From NCBI GenBank assembly GCA_025934385.1, contig JAICYE010000100.1:1-7331 (forward strand): a DNA stretch of 7,331 bases. The letters are read 5' to 3'. Position 1 is the stretch's first letter. Every line of letters begins with the position of its first letter. Source of the DNA: Acidimicrobiia bacterium. Its GTDB lineage: Bacteria > Actinomycetota > Acidimicrobiia > IMCC26256 > BP-133. The translations under genes and the position numbers were made by a program. Shown here one piece after another: positions 1 to 6,273 of this stretch. A model generated the notes under the pieces. It saw only the letters and a program-made list of their open reading frames with translations, did not search any database and had not been told where the DNA came from.

Positions 1-1
1 G

Positions 2-766
2 CGACTGCACGGGATCCCGACGGCCACAGTCGCGGCGCGGCTCGGCCGCGAGCGCGGGCTCGGTCCGTGGTCGGTCGGCGTCGTGTGCCTGGAAGGCCGC
101 GGTCGCTACGACCACGGGCGCGTCCCCGCCGACCACCTTCTCGGCCACGAGGGGGGCGCCTTCGCCATCGCCCAGACCCGCCTCGGCGGCGGCCGCATCC
201 ACCACGCCATGCGGACGATCGCCCAGGTCCGCAAAGCGTTCGACATGATGTGCGAGCGGGCGCTGTCCCGCCAGGTTCGCAAGTCGGGGACGGGCCGGGC
301 TCCGGGCTCGGCGGTGGAGACGGTCCCGCTGGCCACGCTGGGTATGACCCAGGAAAAGATCGCCGACTCCTGGATCGAGATCGAGCAGTTCCGGCTGCTG
401 GTGCTGCGGACGGCGTGGCTGATCGACAAGCACCGCGACTACCGCAAGGTCCGCAAGGACATCGCCGCGGTCAAGGCGGCCATGCCCACCGTGTTCTTCG
501 ACGTGGTCCAGCGGGCCATGCACCTCCACGGCGCCCTCGGCATCTCCAACGAAATGCCCTTCGCCAAGATGATGGTCAACGCTCAGGTGATGGCCATCGC
601 CGACGGGCCGACCGAGGTCCACAAGATCACCGTGGCCCGCCAGGTGCTGAAGGACTACAAGGCCACCGACGGGCTGTGGCCCAGCGGCCACCTGCCCGCC
701 CGGCGGGAGGCCGCCCGGGCCCGCTACGCCGAACTGCTCGAGCACGCCGTCGGCAACGACGAATGA
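2..766 (+). CDS. Acyl-CoA dehydrogenase, C-terminal half (5' end outside window; front end possibly chimeric)
   Basis: The frame is open from base 2 and 254 residues are visible. Acyl-CoA dehydrogenases are FAD flavoenzymes that introduce the alpha,beta double bond into acyl-CoA thioesters. From about residue 40 the family pattern is clear: RVPADHLLG at 40-48, then a glycine-rich stretch with GGGRIHHAMR, the helical C-terminal domain with FDMMCERALSR, IEIEQFRLLVL and HLHGALG, and ADGPTEVHK near residues 200-207. ADGP lies where medium-chain enzymes have the catalytic-base motif YEGT, so the usual glutamate is replaced by Asp201, as in FadE/ACAD10-11-like members. Residues 1-35 do not fit the family's beta-domain; GLGPWSVGVV at 19-28 resembles a DNA-glycosylase helix-hairpin-helix (see findings). 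Usual length is about 400 residues, so roughly the N-terminal third is absent or outside the window. The stop overlaps the next ATG (ATGA). The C-terminal assignment is secure; substrate is unknown. Confidence 0.85.
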   Translation, partial: RLHGIPTATVAARLGRERGLGPWSVGVVCLEGRGRYDHGRVPADHLLGHEGGAFAIAQTRLGGGRIHHAMRTIAQVRKAFDMMCERALSRQVRKSGTGRAPGSAVETVPLATLGMTQEKIADSWIEIEQFRLLVLRTAWLIDKHRDYRKVRKDIAAVKAAMPTVFFDVVQRAMHLHGALGISNEMPFAKMMVNAQVMAIADGPTEVHKITVARQVLKDYKATDGLWPSGHLPARREAARARYAELLEHAVGNDE

Positions 767-876
767 CGACGCTCGGCATCATGCACGGCTCCTCGTTCCG
801 GGGCGACGGCGCCGGCGCCCTCGGCGCGCTGGCCGACGACTACGAGCGCCGCTTCCTGGCGTCGCTCGGGCACTGA
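763..876 (+). CDS. Possible 37-residue small protein, translationally coupled
   Basis: This short ORF begins at an ATG that overlaps the acyl-CoA dehydrogenase stop (ATGA) and ends 4 bases before the GTG of the SDR gene. I do not recognise the product. It is mildly acidic in the middle and ends in a likely amphipathic helix (LGALADDYERRFLASL). No Shine-Dalgarno-like sequence precedes it, so translation would depend on ribosomes ending the upstream gene. Its tight fit between two real genes is the main argument that it is read: without it, 114 bases would separate the two genes, and the SDR start has no evident ribosome-binding site of its own. In a sequence this rich in GC, open frames of this size occur often by chance, so it could be noncoding spacer or a remnant of a longer gene. 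Confidence 0.35.
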   Translation: MTTLGIMHGSSFRGDGAGALGALADDYERRFLASLGH

Positions 877-880
877 ACCT

Positions 881-1654
881 GTGAGCGCTGACGCCCGCTT
901 CGACCTCACCGGCAGGGTGGCGCTGGTGACCGGCGGCAGCCGGGGCCTCGGCCGGGCCATGTGCCTGGCCTTCGCCGAAGCCGGAGCGACGGTGGCCGTG
1001 GCCAGCCGCAAAGTCGACGCCTGCGTCGCGCTGGCCGACGAGATCACGGCGACGACCGGCGCCAAGGCGGCCGGTTTCGCCTGCAACGTCGCCCGCTGGG
1101 GCGACTGCGACCGGCTGGTGGCCGAGGTCTACGACACCTTCGGCCGGGTCGACGTCCTCGTCAACAACGCCGGCAGCTCACCGCTGTACCCCTCGCTGGC
1201 CGAGGTCGAGGAGGAACTGTTCGACAAGGTGATCGCCCTCAACCTCAAGGGGCCGTTCCGGCTGGCGGCGCTGATCGGCACCCGGATGGCGGCCCAGGGC
1301 GGCGGCTCGATCATCAACGTCAGCAGCGTCGGCGCCGTGATGCCCGACCCCGACTCCCTGCCGTACTCCGCCGCCAAGGCCGGGCTCAACGTCCTCACTT
1401 CGGGGCTGGCCAAGGCCTTCGGCCCCACCGTGCGGGTCAACGGGATCATGCCGGGACTCTTTCTCACCGACATCAGCAAAGCCTGGGACCAGGAGTCCTA
1501 CGCCGAACGGGCGGAGCGCTCGATCCCGCTCCGGCGGGGCGGCGAGCCCGAGGAGATCGCCGGCGCCGCCCTGTACCTGGCGTCGGCGGCGTCGAGCTAC
1601 ACCACCGGCACGATCCTCCGGGTCGACGGCGGCCTGGCCCCCGGCCCGGGCTGA
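881..1654 (+). CDS. Classical short-chain dehydrogenase/reductase (SDR), NAD(P)-dependent
   Basis: This complete 257-residue protein has the normal length for a classical SDR, a cytosolic Rossmann-fold oxidoreductase acting on alcohol/keto groups. All hallmarks are present: cofactor loop TGGSRGLG at 17-24, an arginine after beta-2 (ASRK, Arg43) that tends to favour NADP(H), NNAG at 95-98, the structural Asn121, and the catalytic Ser149-Tyr162-Lys166 (YSAAK). The C-terminus carries TTGTILRVDGG. The GTG start gives the usual short lead before the first beta strand and sits 4 bases after the small ORF stop; no Shine-Dalgarno sequence is visible, so coupling to upstream translation is likely. Lying behind an acyl-CoA dehydrogenase, it may act on a beta-hydroxy/keto-acyl-CoA or another lipid-type substrate, but that is inference; sequence motifs do not fix the substrate. 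Relatives include FabG-like and gluconate/3-oxoacyl reductase-like SDRs. Confidence 0.92.
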   Translation: MSADARFDLTGRVALVTGGSRGLGRAMCLAFAEAGATVAVASRKVDACVALADEITATTGAKAAGFACNVARWGDCDRLVAEVYDTFGRVDVLVNNAGSSPLYPSLAEVEEELFDKVIALNLKGPFRLAALIGTRMAAQGGGSIINVSSVGAVMPDPDSLPYSAAKAGLNVLTSGLAKAFGPTVRVNGIMPGLFLTDISKAWDQESYAERAERSIPLRRGGEPEEIAGAALYLASAASSYTTGTILRVDGGLAPGPG

Positions 1655-1677
1655 AACGACGACGACGACCGAGGACT

Positions 1678-1683
1678 GGAGGT
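1678..1683 (+). promoter_or_regulatory. Ribosome-binding site of the DUF427 gene
   Basis: GGAGGT stands 3 bases before the ATG at 1687 (4 bases counting GGAGG). It is the only strong Shine-Dalgarno sequence on the + strand of this cluster. It fixes the start of the DUF427 gene and suggests that this gene, unlike the SDR, is initiated independently. The spacing is somewhat shorter than usual. Confidence 0.7.
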
Positions 1684-1686
1684 CGC

Positions 1687-2451
1687 ATGGACACCAACGC
1701 CACCGCCGCCCGGGGCCGGGTCCGGGTCGAACCGGCCGCCAAGCGGGTCCGGATCATGCTCGGCGGCCAGGTCGTGGCCGACACCACCGGCGCCGTCTAC
1801 GTCTGGGAAAACCCCAGCTACCCGCAGTACTACATCCCCCTGGCCGACGTGGCCCCCGGAGCATTGAAGGAGACCGGCGCGACGACGCACTCCCCGAGCC
1901 GGGGCACCGCCGTCCACTACTCCGTCCACGGCGGCGACCGGGTCGCCGAGGACGCTGCCTGGCGGTACGCCGACTCCCCCCTCGACCCGCTGCGGGACCG
2001 GGTCAGATTCGACTGGGGGGCCATGGACGCCTGGTTCGAGGAGGACGAGGAGGTCTTCGTCCATCCCCGCAGCCCCTTCACCCGGGTCGACATCCTCCGC
2101 ACGTCACGCCCCGTCCGCATCGAGGTGGCCGGTGTCGCCGTGGCCGAGACCACGCATGCGACCTTCCTGTTCGAGACCGGCCTGCCCCGGCGGACGTACG
2201 TGCCGAAGCTCGACGTCCGCATGGACCTGCTCGACCCGACCGACTCGGTCACGATGTGCCCCTACAAGGGCACGGCCCGCTACTGGTCGGTCCGGGCCGG
2301 CGGCGACGTCCACCGGGACCTGGCCTGGAGCTACGACGCGCCGTTCCGGGAATCGGCTCCGATCGCCGGCCTCGTCGCCTTCTTCGACGAGAAGGTCGAC
2401 GTGTACGTCGACGGCGTCCTCCGGCCCCGGCCGAGGACGCCGTTCTCGTAG
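1687..2451 (+). CDS. Tandem DUF427 domain protein
   Basis: The protein has 254 residues and consists of two copies of the DUF427 fold, a small beta-rich domain common in actinobacteria whose biochemical role is not settled. Copy 1 spans about residues 11-135 and copy 2 about 138-250. The repeats can be matched: VRIMLGGQVVADT with VRIEVAGVAVAET, YYIPLADV with TYVPKLDV, GTAVHYSV with GTARYWSV, DAAWRYADS with DLAWSYDAP, and an acidic F-rich strand near each end (FEEDEEVFVHP; FFDEKVDVYVDG). Copy 2 keeps the conserved C-P-Y-K-G motif (Cys191-Gly195), while copy 1 has HSPSRG at 68-73, so the halves have diverged at what may be a functional site. No signal peptide or membrane segment is seen, so it should be cytosolic. 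It follows the SDR by 32 bases in the same direction and closes the cluster. A two-domain architecture is common in this family. Confidence 0.88.
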   Translation: MDTNATAARGRVRVEPAAKRVRIMLGGQVVADTTGAVYVWENPSYPQYYIPLADVAPGALKETGATTHSPSRGTAVHYSVHGGDRVAEDAAWRYADSPLDPLRDRVRFDWGAMDAWFEEDEEVFVHPRSPFTRVDILRTSRPVRIEVAGVAVAETTHATFLFETGLPRRTYVPKLDVRMDLLDPTDSVTMCPYKGTARYWSVRAGGDVHRDLAWSYDAPFRESAPIAGLVAFFDEKVDVYVDGVLRPRPRTPFS

Positions 2452-2465
2452 AGCCCGGACGCGCT

Positions 2466-2499
2466 GCGGCGGGGCAACGCTCCCGTGTTGCCCCGCCGC
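2466..2499. terminator. Hairpin between convergent genes, likely bidirectional terminator
   Basis: A perfect 13-bp inverted repeat (GCGGCGGGGCAAC / GTTGCCCCGCCGC) surrounds an 8-base loop in the 64-base gap between the DUF427 gene and the convergent 653-residue protein gene. There is no T-run on either side, as is frequent for hairpin terminators in high-GC actinobacteria. The position at the meeting of two 3' ends and the perfect stem make a shared terminator the best reading. Confidence 0.75.
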
Positions 2500-2515
2500 C
2501 AGCCGAAAAGCTCGG

Positions 2516-4477
2516 TCAGCCGTTCCCGGCGACCGCCTCGGGGACGACCCAGACCATGGAGTGCGGCTTGTAGAAGCCCGCACCCGGGTGGCCGGGCCAG
2601 TCGCTGCGGTTGAAGTCGATGCCGAGGGAGCCGTTGTACTGGTCACGGAAGGCCGTGTCGTAGCTCAGCGCCCCGGTCTGCGGGTTGATGTTGACCATGT
2701 AGCAACGGTGGTTGCCGTCATAGCCCGTCCGGGCGACGAAGTAGTCGCAGAACAGCAGCCGGGTCGGCGCGCCCGGCCCGGCAGCCGTCGTCACGAAGTT
2801 GTGGTTGTCGATGCCGGCCCAGTGCGGGCCGCCCGACGTGTTGTCGTCGACGGTGAGGACGCCGGCCAGCGTCGGGCAGTCGGCGGCGTCGCCGTGGCCC
2901 TGGCCGATCTCCCGGCCGCTGGTGATGTTGCAGTCGACCGTGCCGGTCTGCTCGGCGTGCTTGATGAGCTTCTCGACGTTGATGACGTAGACCATCTTGG
3001 GCGTGCCGTTGTCGAAGGTGTTGGTCGACCCCGGGTTGCGCCCGCCGACGGTGTGGAACAGGAACCGGTTGTCGTGGCTGACCTGGGTCCAGGCGCCACC
3101 GGCGCAGGCGCCGGGCTCGGCGCCGTTGCCCTTGCCGGAACCGAGGTTGGTGTAGTTCGGAACCTGGAGCTCGGTCATGCCGTCGTCCCAGACCTGCTTC
3201 CACTGGCTGGAGGAGTCAGGCTGGACGTTGGTCATGTCGGGCAACATGAAGATTCCGCCACCGCACATCGACTCGGCGAAAATGGCCTTGGAGGGGGCGT
3301 GTGTCTTGCCCGTTTCCATGATCCCGATGTTGTCGTGGGCCGGGTTCGGCGGGTTCTTCACGCTCTTCGGCATGTGGCCCACCGAGATCAGCTTCGGCGC
3401 CTCGGGGTTGGAGATGTCCCAGATCCGGGCCGTCGGCCGGAAGGCGTGCTGCTCAACCGTCTTCACCGGGTCGGAACCCAGCTCGCGGGCGTCGGCGTAG
3501 TCGGTGGTGATCATCCGGTTGAGGTCGGGCCGGGCCTGGATCCCATGCGGGTTGGCGCACGTGAACGTCGGCCGTGCCTCCATCGGGGTACAGGGCTCGG
3601 GCACGCCGCCCGGGTTGCCCCGGAACACGGCGAAGTCCTGGCCGCCCGCCGTCTCCGACGCCTGCACCATGCCCTTGGCCGAGTCCGGCTTGAACACGAC
3701 CACCGAACCCGGCGACCCGCCGTAGTTCGGCTCGCCGGCGGTCATGTACGTCCCGACCGCGTCCTTGCCGATGAAGTCGAAGGCGTCGGGGAAGGCACCG
3801 ATCGGGTTCTCCTCACCCCGCACGATGTTCTTCAGCGTGATGTTGGGGATGTCGCTCGGGTCCCAGATCGTCGTCAGGTCGGTGAACAGGTGACCGGCCA
3901 CGATCGGCTCGCCGGCGTCCCACTCGTACTGCATGTGGTGCGGCTCGCTCTCCACGCCGAACGGCGGCGGCACCTGGACGAAGTTGACGACCTTGCCGTA
4001 GTCCTTGTTCATGCTGCCGTCGACGTTGAGCTTGCGGACGTCGACCACGACCATGGCGTCGAGCCCCGGCAGGAACTGCTTGCTGCCGACGTTGATGAGG
4101 CCCGTCGGGCTGATCGAGCCCTGGTTGATGAACCGCATCGTGTCGTTGCCGCTCATGTCGCCGATGTTGTTCTTGCCGGACCAGATGACGACGTACTCCG
4201 GCTTGCTGTCGAGCGGCGCGTGGCCACCAACCTGAGCCGCCTTGAACTGCTGGATGGCGAGGTCCCGGGCCTGGATGGCGCCGGGGATCACGTTCTGGAC
4301 GACCTTGGGTACGTCATTGCGGTTGTTGATGGCCTCCGCCCGCTGCCGGGCCTGCTGCATCGCCGAATCGAGCGACGGCGACGAGCTCCCGAACGAAGCG
4401 CCTGGATAGACCATCAAGAGAGCGAGCGCCGCTCCGCCGATGACTCCCGTCCTGGCGGCGCGTCGAAATCTCTTCAT
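2516..4477 (-). CDS. Exported beta-propeller-like protein, distantly selenium-binding protein/methanethiol oxidase-like
   Basis: The product has 653 residues and starts with a clear export signal: basic MKRFRRAAR, a hydrophobic core GVIGGAALALLMV, and probable cleavage near residue 30. The mature protein is strand-rich with propeller-like repeats such as AMVVVDVRKL, TARIWDISNPEAPKLISVGHMP (349-370) and KMVYVINVEKL. Histidine motifs stand out: EPHHMQYEW (His180-His181), CANPHGIQ (307-314), GGPHWAGIDNHN (549-560), and KPHSMVWV at the C-terminal end (637-644), along with MCGGGIF at 404-410. Eight cysteines in the mature chain would allow disulfides after export. Paired histidines and PH-x motifs in a WD/LVIVD-like propeller recall the selenium-binding protein/methanethiol oxidase group, which binds metal, but similarity as judged by eye is weak and the chain is longer than that family's roughly 460 residues. 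Its own ribosome-binding site (4483-4490) and upstream region suggest a monocistronic unit. Presence and export are secure; function is not. Confidence 0.85.
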   Translation of the reverse strand: MKRFRRAARTGVIGGAALALLMVYPGASFGSSSPSLDSAMQQARQRAEAINNRNDVPKVVQNVIPGAIQARDLAIQQFKAAQVGGHAPLDSKPEYVVIWSGKNNIGDMSGNDTMRFINQGSISPTGLINVGSKQFLPGLDAMVVVDVRKLNVDGSMNKDYGKVVNFVQVPPPFGVESEPHHMQYEWDAGEPIVAGHLFTDLTTIWDPSDIPNITLKNIVRGEENPIGAFPDAFDFIGKDAVGTYMTAGEPNYGGSPGSVVVFKPDSAKGMVQASETAGGQDFAVFRGNPGGVPEPCTPMEARPTFTCANPHGIQARPDLNRMITTDYADARELGSDPVKTVEQHAFRPTARIWDISNPEAPKLISVGHMPKSVKNPPNPAHDNIGIMETGKTHAPSKAIFAESMCGGGIFMLPDMTNVQPDSSSQWKQVWDDGMTELQVPNYTNLGSGKGNGAEPGACAGGAWTQVSHDNRFLFHTVGGRNPGSTNTFDNGTPKMVYVINVEKLIKHAEQTGTVDCNITSGREIGQGHGDAADCPTLAGVLTVDDNTSGGPHWAGIDNHNFVTTAAGPGAPTRLLFCDYFVARTGYDGNHRCYMVNINPQTGALSYDTAFRDQYNGSLGIDFNRSDWPGHPGAGFYKPHSMVWVVPEAVAGNG

Positions 4478-4482
4478 CCAAT

Positions 4483-4490
4483 CCCCCCCT
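4483..4490 (-). promoter_or_regulatory. Ribosome-binding site of the exported protein gene
   Basis: On the - strand the sequence AGGGGGGG lies 5 bases before the ATG at 4477. It is a good purine-rich Shine-Dalgarno match at ideal spacing, and it places the start so that the signal peptide has a normal basic N-terminus. Confidence 0.7.
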
Positions 4491-4578
4491 ACACGTCAAT
4501 GCTGCATTGAGTCTGCGAATATGCGATGAATTGGGAGGCCTTGCCGGCAGCCCTTAGAGCCTTGAAGACCCGACTCCA

Positions 4579-4607
4579 GATCTACGTCCCCGGCGGAACG
4601 CTGTCAA
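4579..4607 (-). promoter_or_regulatory. Possible promoter of the exported protein gene
   Basis: On the - strand a perfect -35 hexamer TTGACA (4602-4607) is followed after exactly 17 bases by TAGATC (4579-4584), which matches TATAAT at only three positions. Transcription from here would give a leader of about 95 bases. The -35 and spacing are good and the -10 is weak, which would fit a regulated promoter; the match could also be chance. Confidence 0.4.
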
Positions 4608-4650
4608 GGTTTCCGTATATTCGCACCCAGCGTTTTTCTCCCCGGTGACA

Positions 4651-4667
4651 CGAAGATTGCGAAGATT
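4651..4667. repeat. Short direct repeat upstream of the possible promoter
   Basis: CGAAGATT occurs twice with a 9-base period (4651-4658 and 4660-4667), about 45 bases upstream of the candidate -35. Short tandem sites in this position can be binding sites for a response regulator or activator, but two copies of 8 bases are weak evidence. Confidence 0.35.
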
Positions 4668-4693
4668 TCATTCCGGTTTCGGCCGGACGCGCA

Positions 4694-4727
4694 AGCGTGG
4701 CCATGGGGGCGAGACCATGGCCACGCT
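4694..4727 (-). terminator. Hairpin downstream of the histidine kinase, likely terminator
   Basis: A perfect 13-bp inverted repeat (AGCGTGGCCATGG / CCATGGCCACGCT) with an 8-base loop lies about 75 bases beyond the kinase stop. No T-run follows on the - strand. Its position after the last gene of the regulator-kinase operon and before the next gene's candidate promoter supports a terminator. An operator role for so perfect a palindrome cannot be excluded. Confidence 0.6.
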
Positions 4728-4799
4728 CGAGCTCAGGGAGATCGACACGAGAGAGGCGGCGTCGATCCAAGAAAAACCGTAACCCGGCCGGAGCCGATT

Positions 4800-6239
4800 T
4801 CACAACGATGTATGTATGTGGTCTTCGATACCGGAATGAAATAAATGCAACCCAGACGAATTGGTCGGGATCTCGACCACGAAACGGGCGCCGGCGGGGG
4901 CGGCGTCCTCCACCCAGACCCGACCGTCGTGAAGGCGGACGTGCTGGGCCACCAGCGCCAGGCCCAGCCCGACGCCGCCACCGCTGCCCCGGTCGCCGGC
5001 CTCGGGGGAACGGCGGTAGAAGCGCTCGAAGATCCGCTCCCGGTCCTCGGGCGGCACGCCGGCGCCACGGTCCTCGACTTCGAGCCGCAGCCGGTCGCCG
5101 TCGACCACGACCCGCACCGACGCCAGCCCCCGGCCGTGGGTCTCGGCATTGCGGACGAGGTTGGCCACCACCCGGGCCATCCGGCGGGGATCGGCCCGCA
5201 CCACCGTCGCCGGGTCGCCGACGATCTCGACGGGAACGGGCGGCCCGCCGGGTCGGCCGGCCACCGCCGCCACCAGCGCCTCGACGGTCATGTCCTGGCG
5301 GCGCAGGGCGCCGGGCCGGGCGGCGTCCATGCGGGAGATCTCCAGCAGGTCGGTGACCATCCCCTCGAAGCGTCCGACCTCCTCGACGAGCAGCGTCAGC
5401 AGCCGGGCGGTGCGTTCGTCGAGCCGGTCCCGGCGCCACTCCATGGCCTCCACCGCCGTCTTGAGCGTGGTGAGCGGCGACCGGAGCTCGTGGCTGACGT
5501 TGGAGGCGAAGCGGGCGTCGCGCTCGATCTGGATGCTCAGGGCGTCGACCATGTCATTGAAGGAACCGGCCAGGTCGGCCAGGTCCTCGTCGCCGCCGAC
5601 GTCGAGCCGGCGGCTACGGTCGCCGTCGGCGATGGCCCGGGCGGTGCGGCCGATGTCGACCACCAGGGACAGCAGCCGGCCGAGGACGAAGAGCCCGAGG
5701 GCCAGGCTGCCGAGCAGCGTGGCCACCGCCGCCGCCACCAGCGCCAGCTGAACGGCGCCGAGCGTCCGGGCCAGTTCGTGGAGCGGGAAGACCTCGAAGT
5801 AGCCGTCGCCGGTGGCGAGCGGGATGCCGACGACCAGCTTCGGCCCGGCGACGTGGTAGCGGAGGTCGCGCTCGTGGCGGCCGGTGATGACGTCGTTCCG
5901 CACCGCCGCCGGGATGAGGGCCTCGGTCTGCCCGAGGCGGGCGGAGTACCACCGCCCGTCCCGGAAGAGGAAGGGGATGGAACCGGAACCGCTCGGCGAT
6001 TCGAGCGAGCCGAGGAGCTGGGGGATGGAATCGGCGTGGCCCCGGCTCAGGTCGTCCATCAGCCGGGCATCGGCCGATGTCTGCCGCACGGCGTAGGCCC
6101 GCCGCTGGCGGACGAGGTAGCTGCGGGAGACGCCATAGGTCACCAGCGACACGACCCCGATCAGCAGGATGCTCCCGACGGCGAAGATCGCCAGCACCTG
6201 CAGCCGCAGGCTCCGGCTCCCGAGCCGCCGGCGTTTCAC
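4800..6239 (-). CDS. Membrane sensor histidine kinase, MtrB-like
   Basis: The 479-residue protein has the full layout of an HK with HAMP domain. A basic start is followed by TM1 (about 13-36), an extracytoplasmic segment of roughly 120 residues (38-158), TM2 (about 162-187), HAMP (188-240), the dimerisation/phosphoacceptor domain with RFASNVSHELRSPLTTLK (His250), and the ATP-binding domain with N-box NLVRNAETH (360-368), G1 DRGAGV (390-395), F-box FERFY (404-408) and G2 GGGVGLGL (420-427). It should autophosphorylate on His250 and pass phosphate to the regulator encoded just upstream. The H-box resembles actinobacterial MtrB. The start is a GTG; the frame is closed upstream by the regulator's own stop and has no other start codon, so the GTG at 6239 is well fixed. 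It lies in a three-copy 17-bp repeat without a Shine-Dalgarno sequence. The last ~20 residues (NSSGLHLFHSGIEDHIHTSL) run past the normal end of the domain in A+T-richer sequence. Confidence 0.95.
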   Translation of the reverse strand: MKRRRLGSRSLRLQVLAIFAVGSILLIGVVSLVTYGVSRSYLVRQRRAYAVRQTSADARLMDDLSRGHADSIPQLLGSLESPSGSGSIPFLFRDGRWYSARLGQTEALIPAAVRNDVITGRHERDLRYHVAGPKLVVGIPLATGDGYFEVFPLHELARTLGAVQLALVAAAVATLLGSLALGLFVLGRLLSLVVDIGRTARAIADGDRSRRLDVGGDEDLADLAGSFNDMVDALSIQIERDARFASNVSHELRSPLTTLKTAVEAMEWRRDRLDERTARLLTLLVEEVGRFEGMVTDLLEISRMDAARPGALRRQDMTVEALVAAVAGRPGGPPVPVEIVGDPATVVRADPRRMARVVANLVRNAETHGRGLASVRVVVDGDRLRLEVEDRGAGVPPEDRERIFERFYRRSPEAGDRGSGGGVGLGLALVAQHVRLHDGRVWVEDAAPAGARFVVEIPTNSSGLHLFHSGIEDHIHTSL

Positions 6240-6256
6240 CGGCCGATCCGTTTCAC
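6236..6256 (-). CDS. Mini-ORF 2 (MKRIGR) leading to the kinase start
   Basis: This six-codon frame starts with the GTG at 6256-6254, which overlaps the stop of mini-ORF 1, and ends in a TGA (6238-6236) that overlaps the GTG start of the kinase as GTGA. Too short to encode a protein in the usual sense; if read, its role would be to carry ribosomes to the kinase start. Confidence 0.35.
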   Translation of the reverse strand: MKRIGR

Positions 6257-6273
6257 CGGCGCATCCGCTTCAC
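6253..6273 (-). CDS. Mini-ORF 1 (MKRMRR) overlapping the regulator stop
   Basis: This six-codon frame begins at a GTG (6273-6271) overlapping the TGA of the response regulator as GTGA, the normal arrangement for a coupled downstream cistron. It ends in a TGA (6255-6253) overlapping the next GTG. Its first codons (MKR) match those of the kinase and of mini-ORF 2. Confidence 0.35.
   Translation of the reverse strand: MKRMRR

Larger units (their letters stand above)
4478..4799. other. 322-base intergenic control region
   Basis: This is the only long gap in the window and is visibly richer in A+T than its surroundings. It separates the end of the histidine kinase from the start of the exported protein gene, both on the - strand. 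It holds the ribosome-binding site and possible promoter of the exported protein, a 9-base inverted pair (TGCGAATAT at 4514-4522, ATATTCGCA at 4617-4625), a short tandem repeat (CGAAGATT at 4651-4658 and 4660-4667), and a 13-bp hairpin at 4694-4727. No convincing coding frame lies inside it; the frames that cross it are continuations of shadow frames from the kinase gene. I see no recognisable riboswitch or tRNA. Confidence 0.6.

Noticed and set aside
67..762. Upstream extension of the 37-codon ORF back to base 67
   Set aside because: Its first 232 codons are an arginine/proline-rich shadow of the acyl-CoA dehydrogenase frame; only the part after the ATGA overlap could be an independent gene.
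961..1686. Open frame fused upstream of the DUF427 protein from 961
   Set aside because: This part is a shadow of the SDR gene; the DUF427 gene has GGAGGT just before the ATG at 1687, where the conserved domain begins shortly after.
2132..4510. 792-codon open frame on the + strand across the exported-protein gene
   Set aside because: It runs opposite the exported-protein gene, overlaps the end of the DUF427 gene, has no domain character and is rich in V, D, G, R and H as expected for a shadow frame in very GC-rich DNA. The - strand gene has a signal peptide and ribosome-binding site.
4582..5439. 285-codon - strand frame inside and beyond the kinase gene
   Set aside because: It is an out-of-frame reading of the kinase's ATP-binding domain, with proline/arginine/glycine-rich sequence. 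I checked it as a possible frameshifted kinase end, but the kinase frame itself carries all motifs through G2.
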